Below are positions 1-10,581 of a stretch of 64,000 nucleotides of DNA, in pieces. A program made the position numbers and the translations under genes. Position 1 is the first letter of the stretch. Each line of letters begins with the position of its first letter. Under the pieces are notes generated by a model. That model saw only the letters and a program-made list of their open reading frames with translations. It was not told the origin of the DNA and did not search any database. The stretch is from Pseudoips prasinana (Eukaryota > Arthropoda > Insecta > Lepidoptera > Nolidae): the NCBI GenBank assembly GCA_951640165.1, contig OX621236.1:32728948-32792947 (forward strand). Reading direction: 5' to 3'.

Positions 1-12
1 ATTTATTTCCAG

Positions 13-283
13 CTATGCCACAACTACATCCATCTTCTCATGAATACTGCAATGATCATCAAGGGATGTTCTTACTGCAAGATGATTTACTTCCCAAGCC
101 AGGAGACAAATTCATATCACATGAGGACTTTGTTCAGTATCTTAATGAGAATGCCAAGAGGTGGTTTTTCTATTATAAATGTTCAGATTCCCATAATCCA
201 AACACAGACTGTGAAACATATACATATAAGTGTGTTTATTTAAGAAGTAAGAACAGCTACCAAAGTAAAGGATTGCGAAGAAG
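13..283 (+). CDS. Gene A exon 1: first half of the zinc-type domain
   Basis: The exon is open from the acceptor at 11-12 to a donor at 284 (gtaaat) and ends two bases into a codon. It contains FVQYLNENAKRWFFYYKCSD and then a YKCVYLRS segment. This is the usual layout of the first half of a FAR1/ZSWIM3-like domain: an aromatic strand followed by the first cysteine ligand and a basic stretch (GLRRR). The ATG at 15 is internal, because the frame is entered through a split codon. Confidence 0.8.
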
Positions 284-3200
284 GTAAATTTGTATAAATT
301 ACTAAATAAATATTTATTTATATTTATAGATGGGGCTTGTGCTTGATCACAATACCACCTGATGGTAAATGTAGATGTAGTCTAGGGATCACGTAAACCC
401 ATAAGATCCCTGTTCCCTCTGGCCTTGAATAAACCCATGTTGTATGTGTTTCGTAATACATAGTCCGGGAGAGAGTTCCACAGTTCAGCTATATTAATTT
501 TTTTTTTTTTTTTTTTTATGTCAGAGGTCGACATAAAAAAAACATGAGAAACAAGGAAGCATAATACTTGGTATAGCAACATGGAATGTGAACAAGAAAG
601 TAGTGGAGACTCTCCTGTCTCCTAGTGCTCTGTGGAAGAAAAAGTATACAAATTATGATAATTAACACAAAGTTGCTGCTCATGGGTTACTGTGGCCGAG
701 AGCTATGAGTTCCTTTGTATCAATTTGGTACAGAACCTAAAAGAATATAGTTATAACTAGAGATCTGTTTATCATGATAACATTATTTTGTTTTCGCTTA
801 GAATACAAATTTAAATCAGATGATTACATTCAGCTATGTGCCAAATGTCACATTCTTCCTCTCAGTATGCGTCGCGAAATTAATGACATCACATATCTGA
901 TGAACATAGTATCCGGTACAATTGATTGCCCTTATCTCCTTTCAAATGTTCACTTCAATGTTCCCACGAAAGTAGTAGGACACCATACTCCAATCCATCT
1001 CCCATTAGTATCTACTAACTATCGCCAATCATTCCTGTGGAGGGCAAATAATTCGTTAAACGTAAATATTGAGAAATTTGATTTTAATGTTTTTAATTAA
1101 AAACCAGAAACAATCGGCAGAAGGCAGCTCAGTCAAGACTTTTCCCTAAATTTAGTGTTCAATAATTATTTGTTTGATCCTTATATGACTCACATCTAAC
1201 TTCTATCTGAATTAATATTCGTGGAGACCTATAAATGGTTAACTGCTGTGCATACCTAATCTAATAAGTCATTGTAAGGTGTTATTCTTCCAAATAATAT
1301 TAAACAAAATAAACTGGTAAAAAATATTTTCTACCATTCTAGGGACAATGCTAAGAAGACAGACTGTCCTTGCAAAATAAAATTAAAGCATCTACCCAAT
1401 GAAAAGGATTTGACTGTTGTCTATGTGTGTAACCATCATGATCATGAATTGTCTATGGAAGAATTTTGTAAGCTGCAGCATGGACGACGAATGCCCCCCT
1501 ATGTTAAAGAGGAGGTATGTAACGAAAACAATTTTGTAGACATAATGTATAGTCGCCAGCACATCAAGCTACCCCAATCTGTCAAATTTCCCCAATTGAA
1601 AGTGAACCTTATGCTTTTGTGATAAAGTTGAAAATCTATAAAAGAAATTTGACAGATTAGGGTAGCTGCATGTGCTGGCGTCTGTACAATCGACCTTGCA
1701 TCCGGTTGTAGCCTTTGAATTTGATCTTGTCAATCGGTGGCAGTTTAGTCTACACAATTTGTAATAATATTTACAATTAACTGGCAATGTTCTCCTTATT
1801 TTTAAATGTAAAACAATAGTTAAAACTCTTACAAAACAAAATTTCAGAGGCTTCAATATTTTTGATGAGAATAAGCTACTAAAAACATTGCTTGATAGTA
1901 AACAATCTCTGAGAATAGATAAAATCAGTACCCATTATTTAAACTTATAGGTATAAGGTTTAAATATAATACAAAAAATATAGCACTGCCTGGTTAAGGG
2001 TTAGGTTGTTGGTTGTATTCAGACAAATGTTGTCAAGTTAAATCCAGAGCCTTAATCACTTGTACAAATCTGAAACTTAAAGTAACCAATACAAATGTTT
2101 TTTCCAGATCATGGATTTACTAGCTCTTCAAGTAAAGATTGATATAATCAAGTCTTACGTTCAAATGGAAACAGGCTTCAAAATGAGTCGACCGTTTTTC
2201 CATGCTATAGACAAAAGTATGAAAAGCAAAAATTTGAAAAGATACTTAAATAAGGAAAGAGTGTTGATGTTACAAGCAAAAATTGCTGGTATGTAGCTAT
2301 ACTCAACAGTTAATTGGTCGTCATAAGATGTAATTTTTTTTTTAAATACTACGCGATTAATTTCACTTGTGCATACCAGTGAAATTAATCCCTGTGCCTC
2401 GGAGCACTTTAAAAACTCAGGATAACTATTTATGCTGGCGATTCAGTCTTTAACACCACTAAACTAATTTAAATGTCATTACAACTCTCTCTAATATAAT
2501 TCATATGAAAAGAACAGGGCATACATATTATATATAACTGTCAAAAGACTAAAACTTTCCACTATTACGCGCCCGGGCTCATAATCATTGTCGGCAGGTT
2601 CTAACGTATCGCTTGTTTTATTTAGTATTTTACGCCAGAACAAAATTGACATAACTAAAGAAACCCGGTCCTTTCCATAAGAACTATTTTAGTAATCAAT
2701 GAAATTGTATACATATGGACAAATCATGTCATACAAAGCAATGGGCAAAAATGGCACATGGCGCTAATTTCACATTGCTGCTTGCACTCCAGTAATTTTA
2801 AATCTTCTCGGACTGTGGAGTCGGTGGTGTCGTTTTCCGACCCAAAGCGGGGCTGACTTATTGAATTAATTTGCAAATATAAATTAATTAACTCACGATT
2901 AAAACTGTAAAGGAAAACATCTTGTGAAGTCTGTCAAGGTGATTTTCCACCAGAGTGGCTAGGTGAGGCGAGGCGAGGAGAGAATTGAAATTTGTATGGA
3001 AAATTTCCAATCCTCTCCCAGCGCATCTTTGGTGGAAACAGTGTGTGTGGTTTGAAGAGAAAATGCGAGGCGTGAATTGAAATATTTGTGTGTAAAAATG
3101 AACCGTATTGCTTCCGTTACAGAGTAAATTAACTTTGCAACAGAAACACGCTTCTCGCGAGAGGCTTATTGTTGTTCCTTGCTACTTATGACCGTGTTAT

Positions 3201-6200
3201 TAAATATTGAGAATACCGTCATGATAGTACAAGCCTTTTCCATTAATATATTTAATAATGTGTATGTACCTTTATAGCACTTCACCTGATCTATTGCGAA
3301 TAACACCTTAATTTACTTCCTAGGATATGTCACTGTCTCCCCTTAATACAGGCCTATTAGTAGCCTATCTAGGGGGGCAGCAGGACAACGATTTTGCGTA
3401 ATGTGTTATGTACCAATTATTATGTAATAACTATGTGTATTTTAGTGAAATAAAGATTTATTATTTTATTATTTATAATAATAATAATAATACTAATTTC
3501 CGGGACATAATACAGAAATTGCGTGTGTATTGCAAGACGAACGAATATCTTTATTTAATGAAGTTTGCGGGTAGCGCGGCGGTCAGCTCGCGATGGCTAT
3601 TTTTAGTGGAATAGGGTCAGTGCGATTTCAATTCTCTTCTCGCCTCGTCCCGCCACTCTGGTGGAAAATCACTTATAACTCGCACTAGTCGAGCGTGGTC
3701 TATGGTCTATGTCCTCTCATTGTTAGGAGAGGCCTTTGCCCTGCAGTGGGTCAACAATAGGCTGCATCATCATATAAAACAAGAAGCTAGCTGCATTCGG
3801 TTTGATAGGGAGCCTTCTCCAATACATATGGGATATTTCAAATTTAAAATAAAATAAAATTTTATTCACCTAGGCTTTAAAATAGCGCTGGTAAGTAGTC
3901 ATAACATGTTTGTAGTAATATAGTTAAGTAAAGATAATTATTTCTAGGTACATATAGATATTCAAGTACACGGATTGTATGAAGACATTTAGATTTAACA
4001 TTTAATTTATGATTTCGTTATTTAGCTAGCTAGTATTAAATTATTGTCAAGTTTATATATAGATTTAACTATCGGAATTTAAAGATTTACATATAATTTA
4101 CTACATATTGTCTGATTGGTTTAATAATTAGACAGTATTATTACGGGGTTCCGACACAAAAGATAATATTAATTGATAAAACGTCTACCAACTTAATTTA
4201 AAAGGCCACAATTACACTTGCACGCTTTTCTAAATTCAACCACTTACAAGGTGTACATAAATAGTGGACGGAAATTAAAGAGTCTAATTTTCCTTTGAAA
4301 CTGAACAAGGCAACAAATATGCAAACTACACGAAAATATGAACATCCTATAAAAATAATGATCTGGTGTGGCATTATGTATAGCTAAAAATATCTTTTGT
4401 AAACAGTTTATTTTTTAATTTTTTAGTAATTTCATAGGAAAATAGAGCTCCTTTTGCTCCACGATGTTAGACTTCGCATTCTAATTCATACCTGTCGTGT
4501 TCACCTAACACCTATTTAGATTTCCGTCTTCTACATCGAACGCTGGAGAACTTTCTATAAACCACTAGCAGCTCAATTTCAGTTTATTGTATGCTAGCAT
4601 TGTGGTTCAGTTCCTTGATAAGAGATGGCGTTAGTAATTGTTGTGTTGTGTTGGTAGTAATTATAAGTACGTGGCAACGTTATATGTATTATGTAATAAT
4701 GCATCATGCAACATGGTACTCACAAAGTACCATGTTGCATGATACATAAAGGAGTTGTATTATGTTACTAATTATAAAGATATTAAACCTTTAGAAATTA
4801 CGGTATATGTATATACAATAATAATACAACAACAACTGTATACTTACAGCTCTTGAGGAACATCAGCACATCAATTTAAAAAAAGAAGAAAACCATAAAG
4901 AACACAAACAAGATTGTAAGTATTTAAAACCTTTGTGTAACTTCGGAAACGAATCTCTTTATTATATATATAACTCAACAAAAAAGACTGTAATGTGTAT
5001 TTAAATTATCTTTCAAGAATGGCAAAAGGCTACAACCACGCCGAATTAAGTATAAACGCTGCTGAAATATGAATAACCTGCGGAACTACTTTTTCAGTTA
5101 TTAATTTGCTATCTGCTCTAAATAATAAGTTGGAAATTATGAAGAATGTATTTTAGCTCTATTCTCTGTTAAAAATAATTGAAATCTGTGAAAATGTCAA
5201 TGCCATTGTCATCCAAGAAGGTGCGTGTATTTTGCGTGTGATGTTGTAATTCAATATATATAATAGTTATATATGACTATTATAATCAATTGGAATCGAA
5301 TATCTTTGATCATAAACATCATATAAGTCTAAAGACATCCCCTGTTGCGCAAAGGCCTCCCCAAAGATCTCCGCAATTATTAGTCCTGACTACCCACCCT
5401 CATTCAGCGGCTTCTAGCGACCCTCACAAGAATATCTAATATATTTATGGTTTCTAAATATAATAATAATATCTGGGGACAATGTCACACAGATCATCCT
5501 AGCCCCAAACTAAGCAAAGCTTGTACTATGGGTACCAGGCGACGATATACATACTTATATAGATGGATAAATACTTATATACATAGAAAACATCAATGAC
5601 TCAAAAACAAATATTCGTGCTCAGCACACAAATATTTGCACTTACCGTGATTCTAACCCACCAGCTTCGTAGGGAGGAGCACTACCAACTAGGCTACGAT
5701 GACCGTCAAAAGGTCTTAAAGTTTATACTAAGATTACAAAAAATATATAAATGAAAATGAATATTATATATGCAAGAAATGAAACACTGCTCAAGGGGGC
5801 TACCTGCTAAGTCGCCGAACATCGAGATAGTGATCGGCGTTCAAATAAATAAAGGTTAAAAATGACTTAATCAATCGTTAAATTGGCTTCGACGTTGAAA
5901 ATCGATTCTGGTAGCCCCCCAGCTTGAGGATCGTTTTGGTTTATATCATTCAAATGCATTTATTTCTGAGATTAACTCAGTACAATTCAAATCATTTCTG
6001 AAATTTATTGGTGTCTTGACATATTTATAAGTTATGGGTTTAAACCTGCAGCTAACAGTCATAAAACCCTTGTAGTATCTCGGAAAGGCTTGGATAATGC
6101 TTAATACTTTTAAAATATAAAAATATTGCCTATATTAATTGCTTCCTTAAATCCTATATAAAGGTGATTGCCCATTTCTGTCTCCCTTAAATTAAACCGA

Positions 6201-9200
6201 GTATGATCATGCAATAAAATCCATTATTCATAACCTATTTTTATAATTATTTTTTATTTGTTACGCACAAAAACTTTGTGGGGTTTAAGTTTTCATGTTT
6301 ATTTAATTGACTAACTTTTATTTTGAGTAGATTTGCAAACACAGTTTAAAACTGAAATCATTGCGATCCCATTAATCACTTGCTGTAAATATCAAACTAG
6401 AGGTCTTGTCATTTTAATAACTTACATTATATTAAGTTGTTCATTCTTTAAATGTATTAATATCGTTAATTAATAGATAGGTATTAAAAAAAGTGAGTTT
6501 TACAAGAGCAACTGACACTTGACAGTATGCGTAACGATCCCCGCAAACGGTAAAAAAAAGAACTGTCAATGTCTATCTGGCTGTCATGTTTACTTGGTGA
6601 AAAACAAGCATGATTTTCGGATGTTTTTATCGTTTGTTGCCACTGTTTTTGTTTTAATTAAGTGTGTCGCCGCCGTTCGTTGTTAGGTCAGGCTATAGTT
6701 AGCTTAATTCTACTGTTGTTAATGTTCAATTAAAGTATAACATGCCAAAGCTTATTCTACACTTTCATATTGAGTGTCATTATCGTTATTGCTTGATAGT
6801 TCTAGCATCATCTTACTGTTAAAAACTATTTAGTTAAAGGGGACATATTTCTTATAATTCTTACATTGTTGCAGAGCCCATCTTTCAATTTACCAATATT
6901 TTTTGAGTAGGTAGGTACTCATCTACACCTAACCTCAAAACTGAACTTTGATTTATATTATTAAGAAAACCCCACAAAATATTTCTATATTTTTTACTTT
7001 ATTATATGTTATGATATCACTCCTCTTTTACCTCCAATTTTGGTAATCATACAAAATTATTTACTGAGGGACGAAGCTCTATAGAAGAATGGGCAATTTC
7101 CTTTGTTCAAGAATGTACATATATGTGTATTTCGTTTAAAAGTAGGATTTATCACGTAAAAGTTGCATGTTTTTTTATTAAACGGTAATTATTTTTCATA
7201 GATGCTGATGATACACAGACCACTAAAAGAACAGAAGCCGTTAAACCCAGCAGAGAAATTAATAATAAAGAGCCAATATCGCCAGTTAAAAGAAGAAGTA
7301 TGTAATTATAAAGAAGGCATTATTTTACCATTCACGTTATTTTACTTCCGCGCTTGAGTATCTCCTGTTTGAATTACTTTGTTTATCAATGATATTAACT
7401 TAACGTTAGTAACATGACAATAATTAAACATAATATTGTATTATTGCATTTCAGGAACGAAAGCAATAGACAAAGTGGACTCCAAGGATAGTCCCAAACG
7501 ACTGAAAGTAGAAGTTTTATCAGATGTGACGTACACCAGTGAAAAATTACAAAGTGTGAATAGTTTGCAAAAGGCAGGAAATTGCGAAATGAAAACCACT
7601 CCGTGGATAAATGTAGACCAGTGCGTTCCAGTATTACCTAACAGGCAAGAAATAAATATATATAACTTGGGACGACTTAAACACTTGGCTTGGCAACAAG
7701 AATGACTCCCAAACACATATTAAATAATCATGCTCATCATACAGAGACTTGTCTTCCTGGTTGGGGATCGAACCCATGACTTCTGGCTAAGCTGTCAGAG
7801 TCACTAACCCCTAGACCAACGGGCTAATCAAATTCACCACTTATATTTTGATCCTTTGATAAGTGCACTATACAATGTGTAAAAAGCAGTATGGAATACT
7901 TAAGGAGCTTGATGTATCCATTGTTCTGAATACATTAATACACTATTAATTGGCTAAATACAATATGCTCCAGTTGATGGGGTATACTCGCATTGTAAAT
8001 AAATTGATTTTGCGTTATTTTGCAAACTTGAACCCCTTAAATGTGCTACCTACTCTAGAACAATATTAATTTTAGATTAATTGTAATGATATGGAATAAT
8101 CATCACTTATTATTTTGCATAATATACGATTAATAATTTTTCATCTATGTTGAATAACGTGAAACTTTACTGCAATATGTCTAACTACAGGGTAGTTGGA
8201 TATATTATTATAGTACAGTAACTTTATTGGATAGGATAGGTTTATCGCCGGCGGCGTTTATCACGTTGGCCCCTTATCCCCTGATCTGTGATCCCGTGCC
8301 ACTGATCACACTCTCTTTGTAGAATTCGTCTTTTTAATACAGCGATCCCCTGAATTGTGGGCCGAACCTCATACGGGTGCCCTCAGGTATTTGTCGCTCA
8401 TGTTAAACTACCGCTTGAGAGCCTTGTGCCTGTGCCAACTGCTCGGTATCTTCAATTTTTATATGATTGCAGTATAGTAGCAAGTAAAGTAACTTGTTAT
8501 TTATTTAAGAATTTCTCAACATTTTATGTAATAAAACAGACCGCACGGACGGACTAGTTAAAAATCTAGTTGCTTTGATATTGTATATGACTGTACCACT
8601 CTGCATTGAGAGCTCGACAAGTACAAGTGTATTTTAATACCCAAGTATTGAATAAATTTCATTAATTAGTTATGCGATGTTTAGTAGATTTTACTTGTTT
8701 TTCTAATTTAATAAGGTGAAATGAGATTTACTGAAGGGTGAAAATATTTACTCTCTGCACTTCCTCACGTTAAGCAAATTTGAGTGTATTAAATGTTACT
8801 TTAATTTTAGGACTCCTATCAAGATCGAGAAGACCGAATACATAGAATCAGATAATATGGAAATTTTAAATAATTCACTAAATAAACCTGATATTTGTTA
8901 TACGATAAAATATAATAAACCACTGAAATTTGAAAGCAACCCTAAGGATACTATTTCTAATACCAAAGATTTAGGTGCCTACTACACTGACAATCCAGTA
9001 AATGAAACGCAACAAAATGAATTGAACAATATAGCATACGAAACAGTTATCACTGATGAAAATGCCGATATAGAAGATTTAATAGATTATAACATTATTA
9101 GTCAAGGGCAAACAAATATTGTTGATGATAATAATGGTATAGAAAGTATAGAAAACATACAAAAATATGTTAATCAACAGCAAATTGAAGAAGAGAATAA

Positions 9201-10581
9201 TGGGTTATCGCAGGATTACGATATTAATCAGCGCAATGATGCCGAAAATGATATGCCCCAAACATATATTATTGAACAGAGTCATATTGTAGAAAGTAAT
9301 GATTTAAATGACACTGGGTATACAGTTGAATTTGATAGCGGAAATGGTGTACAATATATCGCAGAGGAGAGTGATATGATACAATATACTGAACCGAGTG
9401 ATACAAGTAACAACGTTCATGATGTAGGTGTACAAACAAATAAGCAAGTGGATACTGGTCATAAACTGATGCCTGTTTTTGATGTTAGCATGAAAGATGG
9501 CAATGTAATGGGTTTTGTTGTCACTAATAATTTTATTAATGGATTGAAAGATGGTGTAAATAAGAGTATACAGACGTCTAGGGAGTTTATTACTAGGTAA
9601 GTACAATTAGAAAGAGCTTTATTAGTTGGGTTTCTTTTATTTTATTTCTGTTTTAACTTAGTTCATTGTTCCACCATTGACTTATAATATAGTCCTAAAC
9701 TATTAAGGTACCTACAATATTTTAACAATGCCGTCTGCTTTTTTTTTGTATTTGGCAGTAGAAGAGATAAATAACGCGAGTCCGCGTATAAGTTGTCAAG
9801 AATATAGCAGACATTTTTGAACAAACAGCAATAAAAAAAGAAAATTAGTTGTGGTATTTAACTGTTTTTCATAATTATGAATTTAGGTTAGGAATGAGAG
9901 TGTTTTGTCTGTGAACAATAATGAATTGGTCCTTACTTGTTTGACATTACGCTATTCAATGCAAATTAATTTACAATAACCGTTCAGATTTAAAATAAAA
10001 ATAGGTAGATAAAATAATAGGTAACCAGCAAAAACCAACCCTAATTTGATTTCTATTTTACACTTAATGTCTATACAAAGAACTAATAATTCCCAACTTA
10101 ATATTTCATTATTTACAGTGAACCCCCAAGTCCTGAAACAGAAGACTGTGATATAGTTTACGACTCAACCAACACAAAATCTGGCAACTCATACACAAAA
10201 CATGAGTACATCCACAAATACAACATAGACAAATATATGACACGCCCGCACTTCCCCAGATATGTTGAAACGTTAGCTAAAAAAACAAACATGAATGTTT
10301 TAGATATGTTTACGAGTATTTATAAGGAGAAAGCTATGTTTAAAATGACAACTACACATAAAGGGAAGGAAGGAAATACTAAGATTTGGTATATCACCGA
10401 TTTTCCGAAGCTTAAAAGACCGAAGCATGATGAAACTATAAGACAAACGCTAGGTCATGACCTACAGAGCTCATTCATCTTAAAGGAGAAAGTTAAGATG
10501 TTGAAGAAAATGAATAGTGAGTTACAGAGCAGAAATAGGTACTTGGAGGAAGTGGCTCTGAGGCTTGTCAAGTTGGGATAG
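13..10581 (+). CDS. Gene A: FAR1/ZSWIM3-like zinc-domain protein, 3' part, eight exons
   Basis: Exons 13-283, 1343-1514, 2108-2288, 4850-4915, 7202-7297, 7455-7644, 8811-9596 and 10119-10581 join into one open frame: after the two bases of a split first codon there are 2223 nt, or 740 codons plus stop. Every junction agrees in phase. The first exon begins at an acceptor AG (11-12), so the start codon lies left of the window. The N-terminal part has a Cys/His pattern like the FAR1/ZSWIM3 (WRKY-GCM1-like) domain, the middle is acidic and Asn/Gln-rich, and the C-terminus is a Lys/Glu/Leu-rich helix. A nuclear DNA-binding or transposase-derived regulator is the natural inference, but no orthologue is recognised. 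Introns are full of repeats, and no competing ORF explains the exons. Exon structure is strong; function is weak. Confidence 0.82.
327..498 (-). mobile_element. LINE 3' end fragment, reverse orientation
   Basis: On the minus strand the frame reads ELWNSLPDYV, NMGLFKARGNRDLMG, the usual C-terminus of a lepidopteran LINE reverse-transcriptase protein. The characteristic 3' UTR piece (ttaccatcaggtggt on the minus strand) follows. A T-run (about 499-517) abuts its 5' side. It lies in intron 1 of gene A. Confidence 0.65.
774..1100 (+). mobile_element. LINE reverse-transcriptase C-terminal remnant
   Basis: The 108-codon frame contains LPLSMRREINDITYLMNIVSG, FNVPTKVVGHH and PLVSTNYRQS. This is the recurring tail of jockey-like LINE proteins (helix, then the NVP..., then the TN-Y segment) and not a host exon. 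There is no donor in phase with gene A. 5'-truncated and decayed, it sits inside intron 1. Confidence 0.6.
1343..1514 (+). CDS. Gene A exon 2: CPC and HHDH zinc ligands
   Basis: The acceptor at 1341-1342 adds one base to the split Arg codon of exon 1. The exon supplies TDCPCKIKLK and YVCNHHDHEL, the Cys-x-Cys and His-x-x-His part of the putative zinc site, and ends on a codon boundary before gtatgt. Spacing between the first cysteine, CPC and HHDH is typical of FAR1/ZSWIM3 domains. Zinc binding itself is inferred from the family. Confidence 0.85.
1554..1680. mobile_element. 127-bp MITE, copy 1
   Basis: Inverted termini begin cgccagcacat and end atgtgctggcg, and the match runs inward through about 38 bases (gctaccccaatctgtcaaat). 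An equal-length copy at 14205-14331 has its core in the opposite orientation. Non-coding. The left end abuts intron sequence just downstream of gene A exon 2. Confidence 0.8.
2108..2288 (+). CDS. Gene A exon 3: helical segment after the zinc domain
   Basis: In phase 0 with exon 2, it begins IMDLLALQVKIDIIKSYVQM and ends one base into a Gly/Ala codon before gtatgt. The Leu/Ile/Lys spacing suggests helices. In ZSWIM3-like proteins a comparable helical stretch follows the zinc domain. Confidence 0.8.
2490..2715 (+). repeat. Diverged relative of the 149-bp array repeat
   Basis: This intron stretch (agaacagggcatacat ... attacgcgcccg ... ggttctaacgtatcgctt ... aaattgacataacta ... tccataagaactat) aligns in order with 14500-14665, the leader and first unit of the 149-bp tandem array. 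Here there is only one diverged copy. No coding capacity seen. Confidence 0.6.
2938..3674. mobile_element. 737-bp TIR element (MITE-like)
   Basis: The left end (gtgattttccaccagagtgg, then a run of gaggcgaggcgag and gagaattgaaat) is repeated inverted at the right end (ccactctggtggaaaatcac), including the inner gaattgaaat portion. Termini extend about 50 bp. The interior is AT-rich with a short (aat)n run and has no transposase. Target duplication is not clear. Confidence 0.72.
3700..3776 (+). mobile_element. RTE-type LINE 3' tail fragment
   Basis: The string gagaggcctttgccctgcag followed by a tgggtcaac...gctgcatcatcat tail matches the end of a common lepidopteran RTE-type LINE, whose last codons and (ATC/ATG)n tail recur inverted at 5325, 33110, 38437 and 56590 in this window. 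Confidence 0.55.
3843..4145 (-). repeat. LINE 3' UTR-like repeat, reverse (family X)
   Basis: An (aaaat)n head is followed by ttttattcacctaggctttaaaatagcgctggtaagtagtca, aacatgtttgtagtaata, ttagctagctagtattaa and ctacatattgtctga in the same order as at 27705-28010. Tail-first layout suggests 3' ends of a LINE inserted on the minus strand. Confidence 0.65.
4699..4747. repeat. Short foldback, 22-bp arms
   Basis: Arms atgcatcatgcaacatggta and its inverse around a 5-base loop; one mismatch in 22. Lies 100 bases before gene A exon 4. Confidence 0.85.
4850..4915 (+). CDS. Gene A exon 4: 66-base charged micro-exon
   Basis: Flanked by tacttacag and gtaagt, it keeps the phase of exons 3 and 5. It encodes ALEEHQHINLKKEENHKEHK, a Glu/Lys/His-rich linker. 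It is a multiple of three, so it could be skipped without breaking the frame. Confidence 0.72.
5325..5445 (-). mobile_element. RTE-type LINE 3' end fragment
   Basis: aagacatcccctgttgcgcaaaggcctccccaaagatctccgcaatt resembles the inverted 3' end of the RTE-type LINE seen at 38437-38600, whose minus strand reads a C-terminal frame like GRPPT.WTDDL and QWTSF. Diverged. Confidence 0.5.
5466..5710 (-). mobile_element. tRNA-derived SINE (family A)
   Basis: On the minus strand: a tRNA-like head (tagcctagttggtagtgctc as A box, a degenerate B box), body tgtgctgagcacgaatattt, and an end piece gtatatcgtcgcctggtacc...agcttgcttagtttgggg, then (tat)n. Nearly identical in layout to 21555-21845. Intronic in gene A. 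Confidence 0.75.
5796..5920. mobile_element. One-armed relative of a foldback element
   Basis: The ends gggggctacc and ggtagccccc are inverted over about 10 bp. The interior (gaacatcgag...ggcgttcaaataaataaagg, aatgacttaatcaatcgtta) matches the left arm of the 239-bp foldback at 38730-38968, which has the second arm that this copy lacks. Confidence 0.72.
5921..7201. other. Gene A intron 4 remainder, no feature seen
   Basis: AT-rich sequence with no coding signal. Around 6540-6710 there is a slightly more GC-rich patch (gtgtcgccgccgttcgttgt), which I cannot assign. Confidence 0.4.
7202..7297 (+). CDS. Gene A exon 5: basic linker exon
   Basis: Acceptor attttcatag, donor gtatgt. It encodes a polar linker ending SPVKRR, a possible nuclear-localisation patch together with the RTK that follows. 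It is 96 bases long, a multiple of three, and phase-compatible on both sides. Confidence 0.72.
7455..7644 (+). CDS. Gene A exon 6: ends at a probable GC donor
   Basis: Acceptor ttgcatttcag. The frame reads TKAIDKVDSKDSPKRLKVEV and onward. If not spliced it stops at 7703-7705 (TGA). The only well-placed donor that gives the two-base carry needed by exon 7 is ACAG|gcaaga at 7645, a good match to the GC-AG donor consensus. Splicing there gives PNR-TPIKIEK across the junction and keeps the whole 740-codon frame. Intron retention would give a short C-terminus. Confidence 0.7.
7725..7832 (-). mobile_element. SINE family A head, reverse
   Basis: The minus strand reads tagcccgttggtctaggggt (A box region) and catgggttcgatccccaacc (B box), then gatgagcatgattattt. 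Only the tRNA-related head and the start of the body remain. It lies 80 bases beyond the probable GC donor of exon 6. Confidence 0.7.
8225..8675 (+). repeat. LINE 3' end repeat (family Y), copy 1
   Basis: Blocks cggcggcgttt, gtgatcccgtgc.actgatcacac, gaattcgtctttt, taaaacagaccgcacggac, gacaagtacaagtgtat, taatacccaagt and tgaataaat occur in the same order at 57240-57585. In that copy the end carries four ttfca-type pentamers (tttca), a LINE-like tail. Confidence 0.65.
8811..9596 (+). CDS. Gene A exon 7: long acidic Asn/Gln-rich region
   Basis: Acceptor aattttag, donor CTAG|gtaagt. It covers about residues 325-587 of the partial protein. It is rich in Asn, Asp, Glu, Gln, Ile and Tyr with few positive charges, and so is probably disordered; acidic activation regions of transcription factors look like this. 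Near its end is a more ordered stretch with VFDVSMKDGNVMGFVV. No known domain recognised. Confidence 0.8.
10119..10581 (+). CDS. Gene A exon 8: last exon, basic region and coiled-coil helix
   Basis: Acceptor atttacag restores the split Ser codon of exon 7. About 153 residues follow. A basic, aromatic block (YMTRPHFPRYVETLAKK, FTSIYKEKAMFKM, TKIWYITDFPKL) precedes a C-terminal helix with heptad-like Leu/Met/Val spacing (LKEKVKMLKKMNSELQ, RNRYLEEVALRLVKLG). The stop TAG ends at 10581, where a tandem repeat begins at once. Confidence 0.85.

Noticed and set aside
774..1100. Open frame as an extra exon of gene A
   Set aside because: Its sequence is a LINE C-terminus, and exon 1 joins exon 2 in phase without it.
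7441..7716. Minus-strand 91-codon frame over exon 6
   Set aside because: Reverse shadow of a spliced coding exon that is in phase with seven others.
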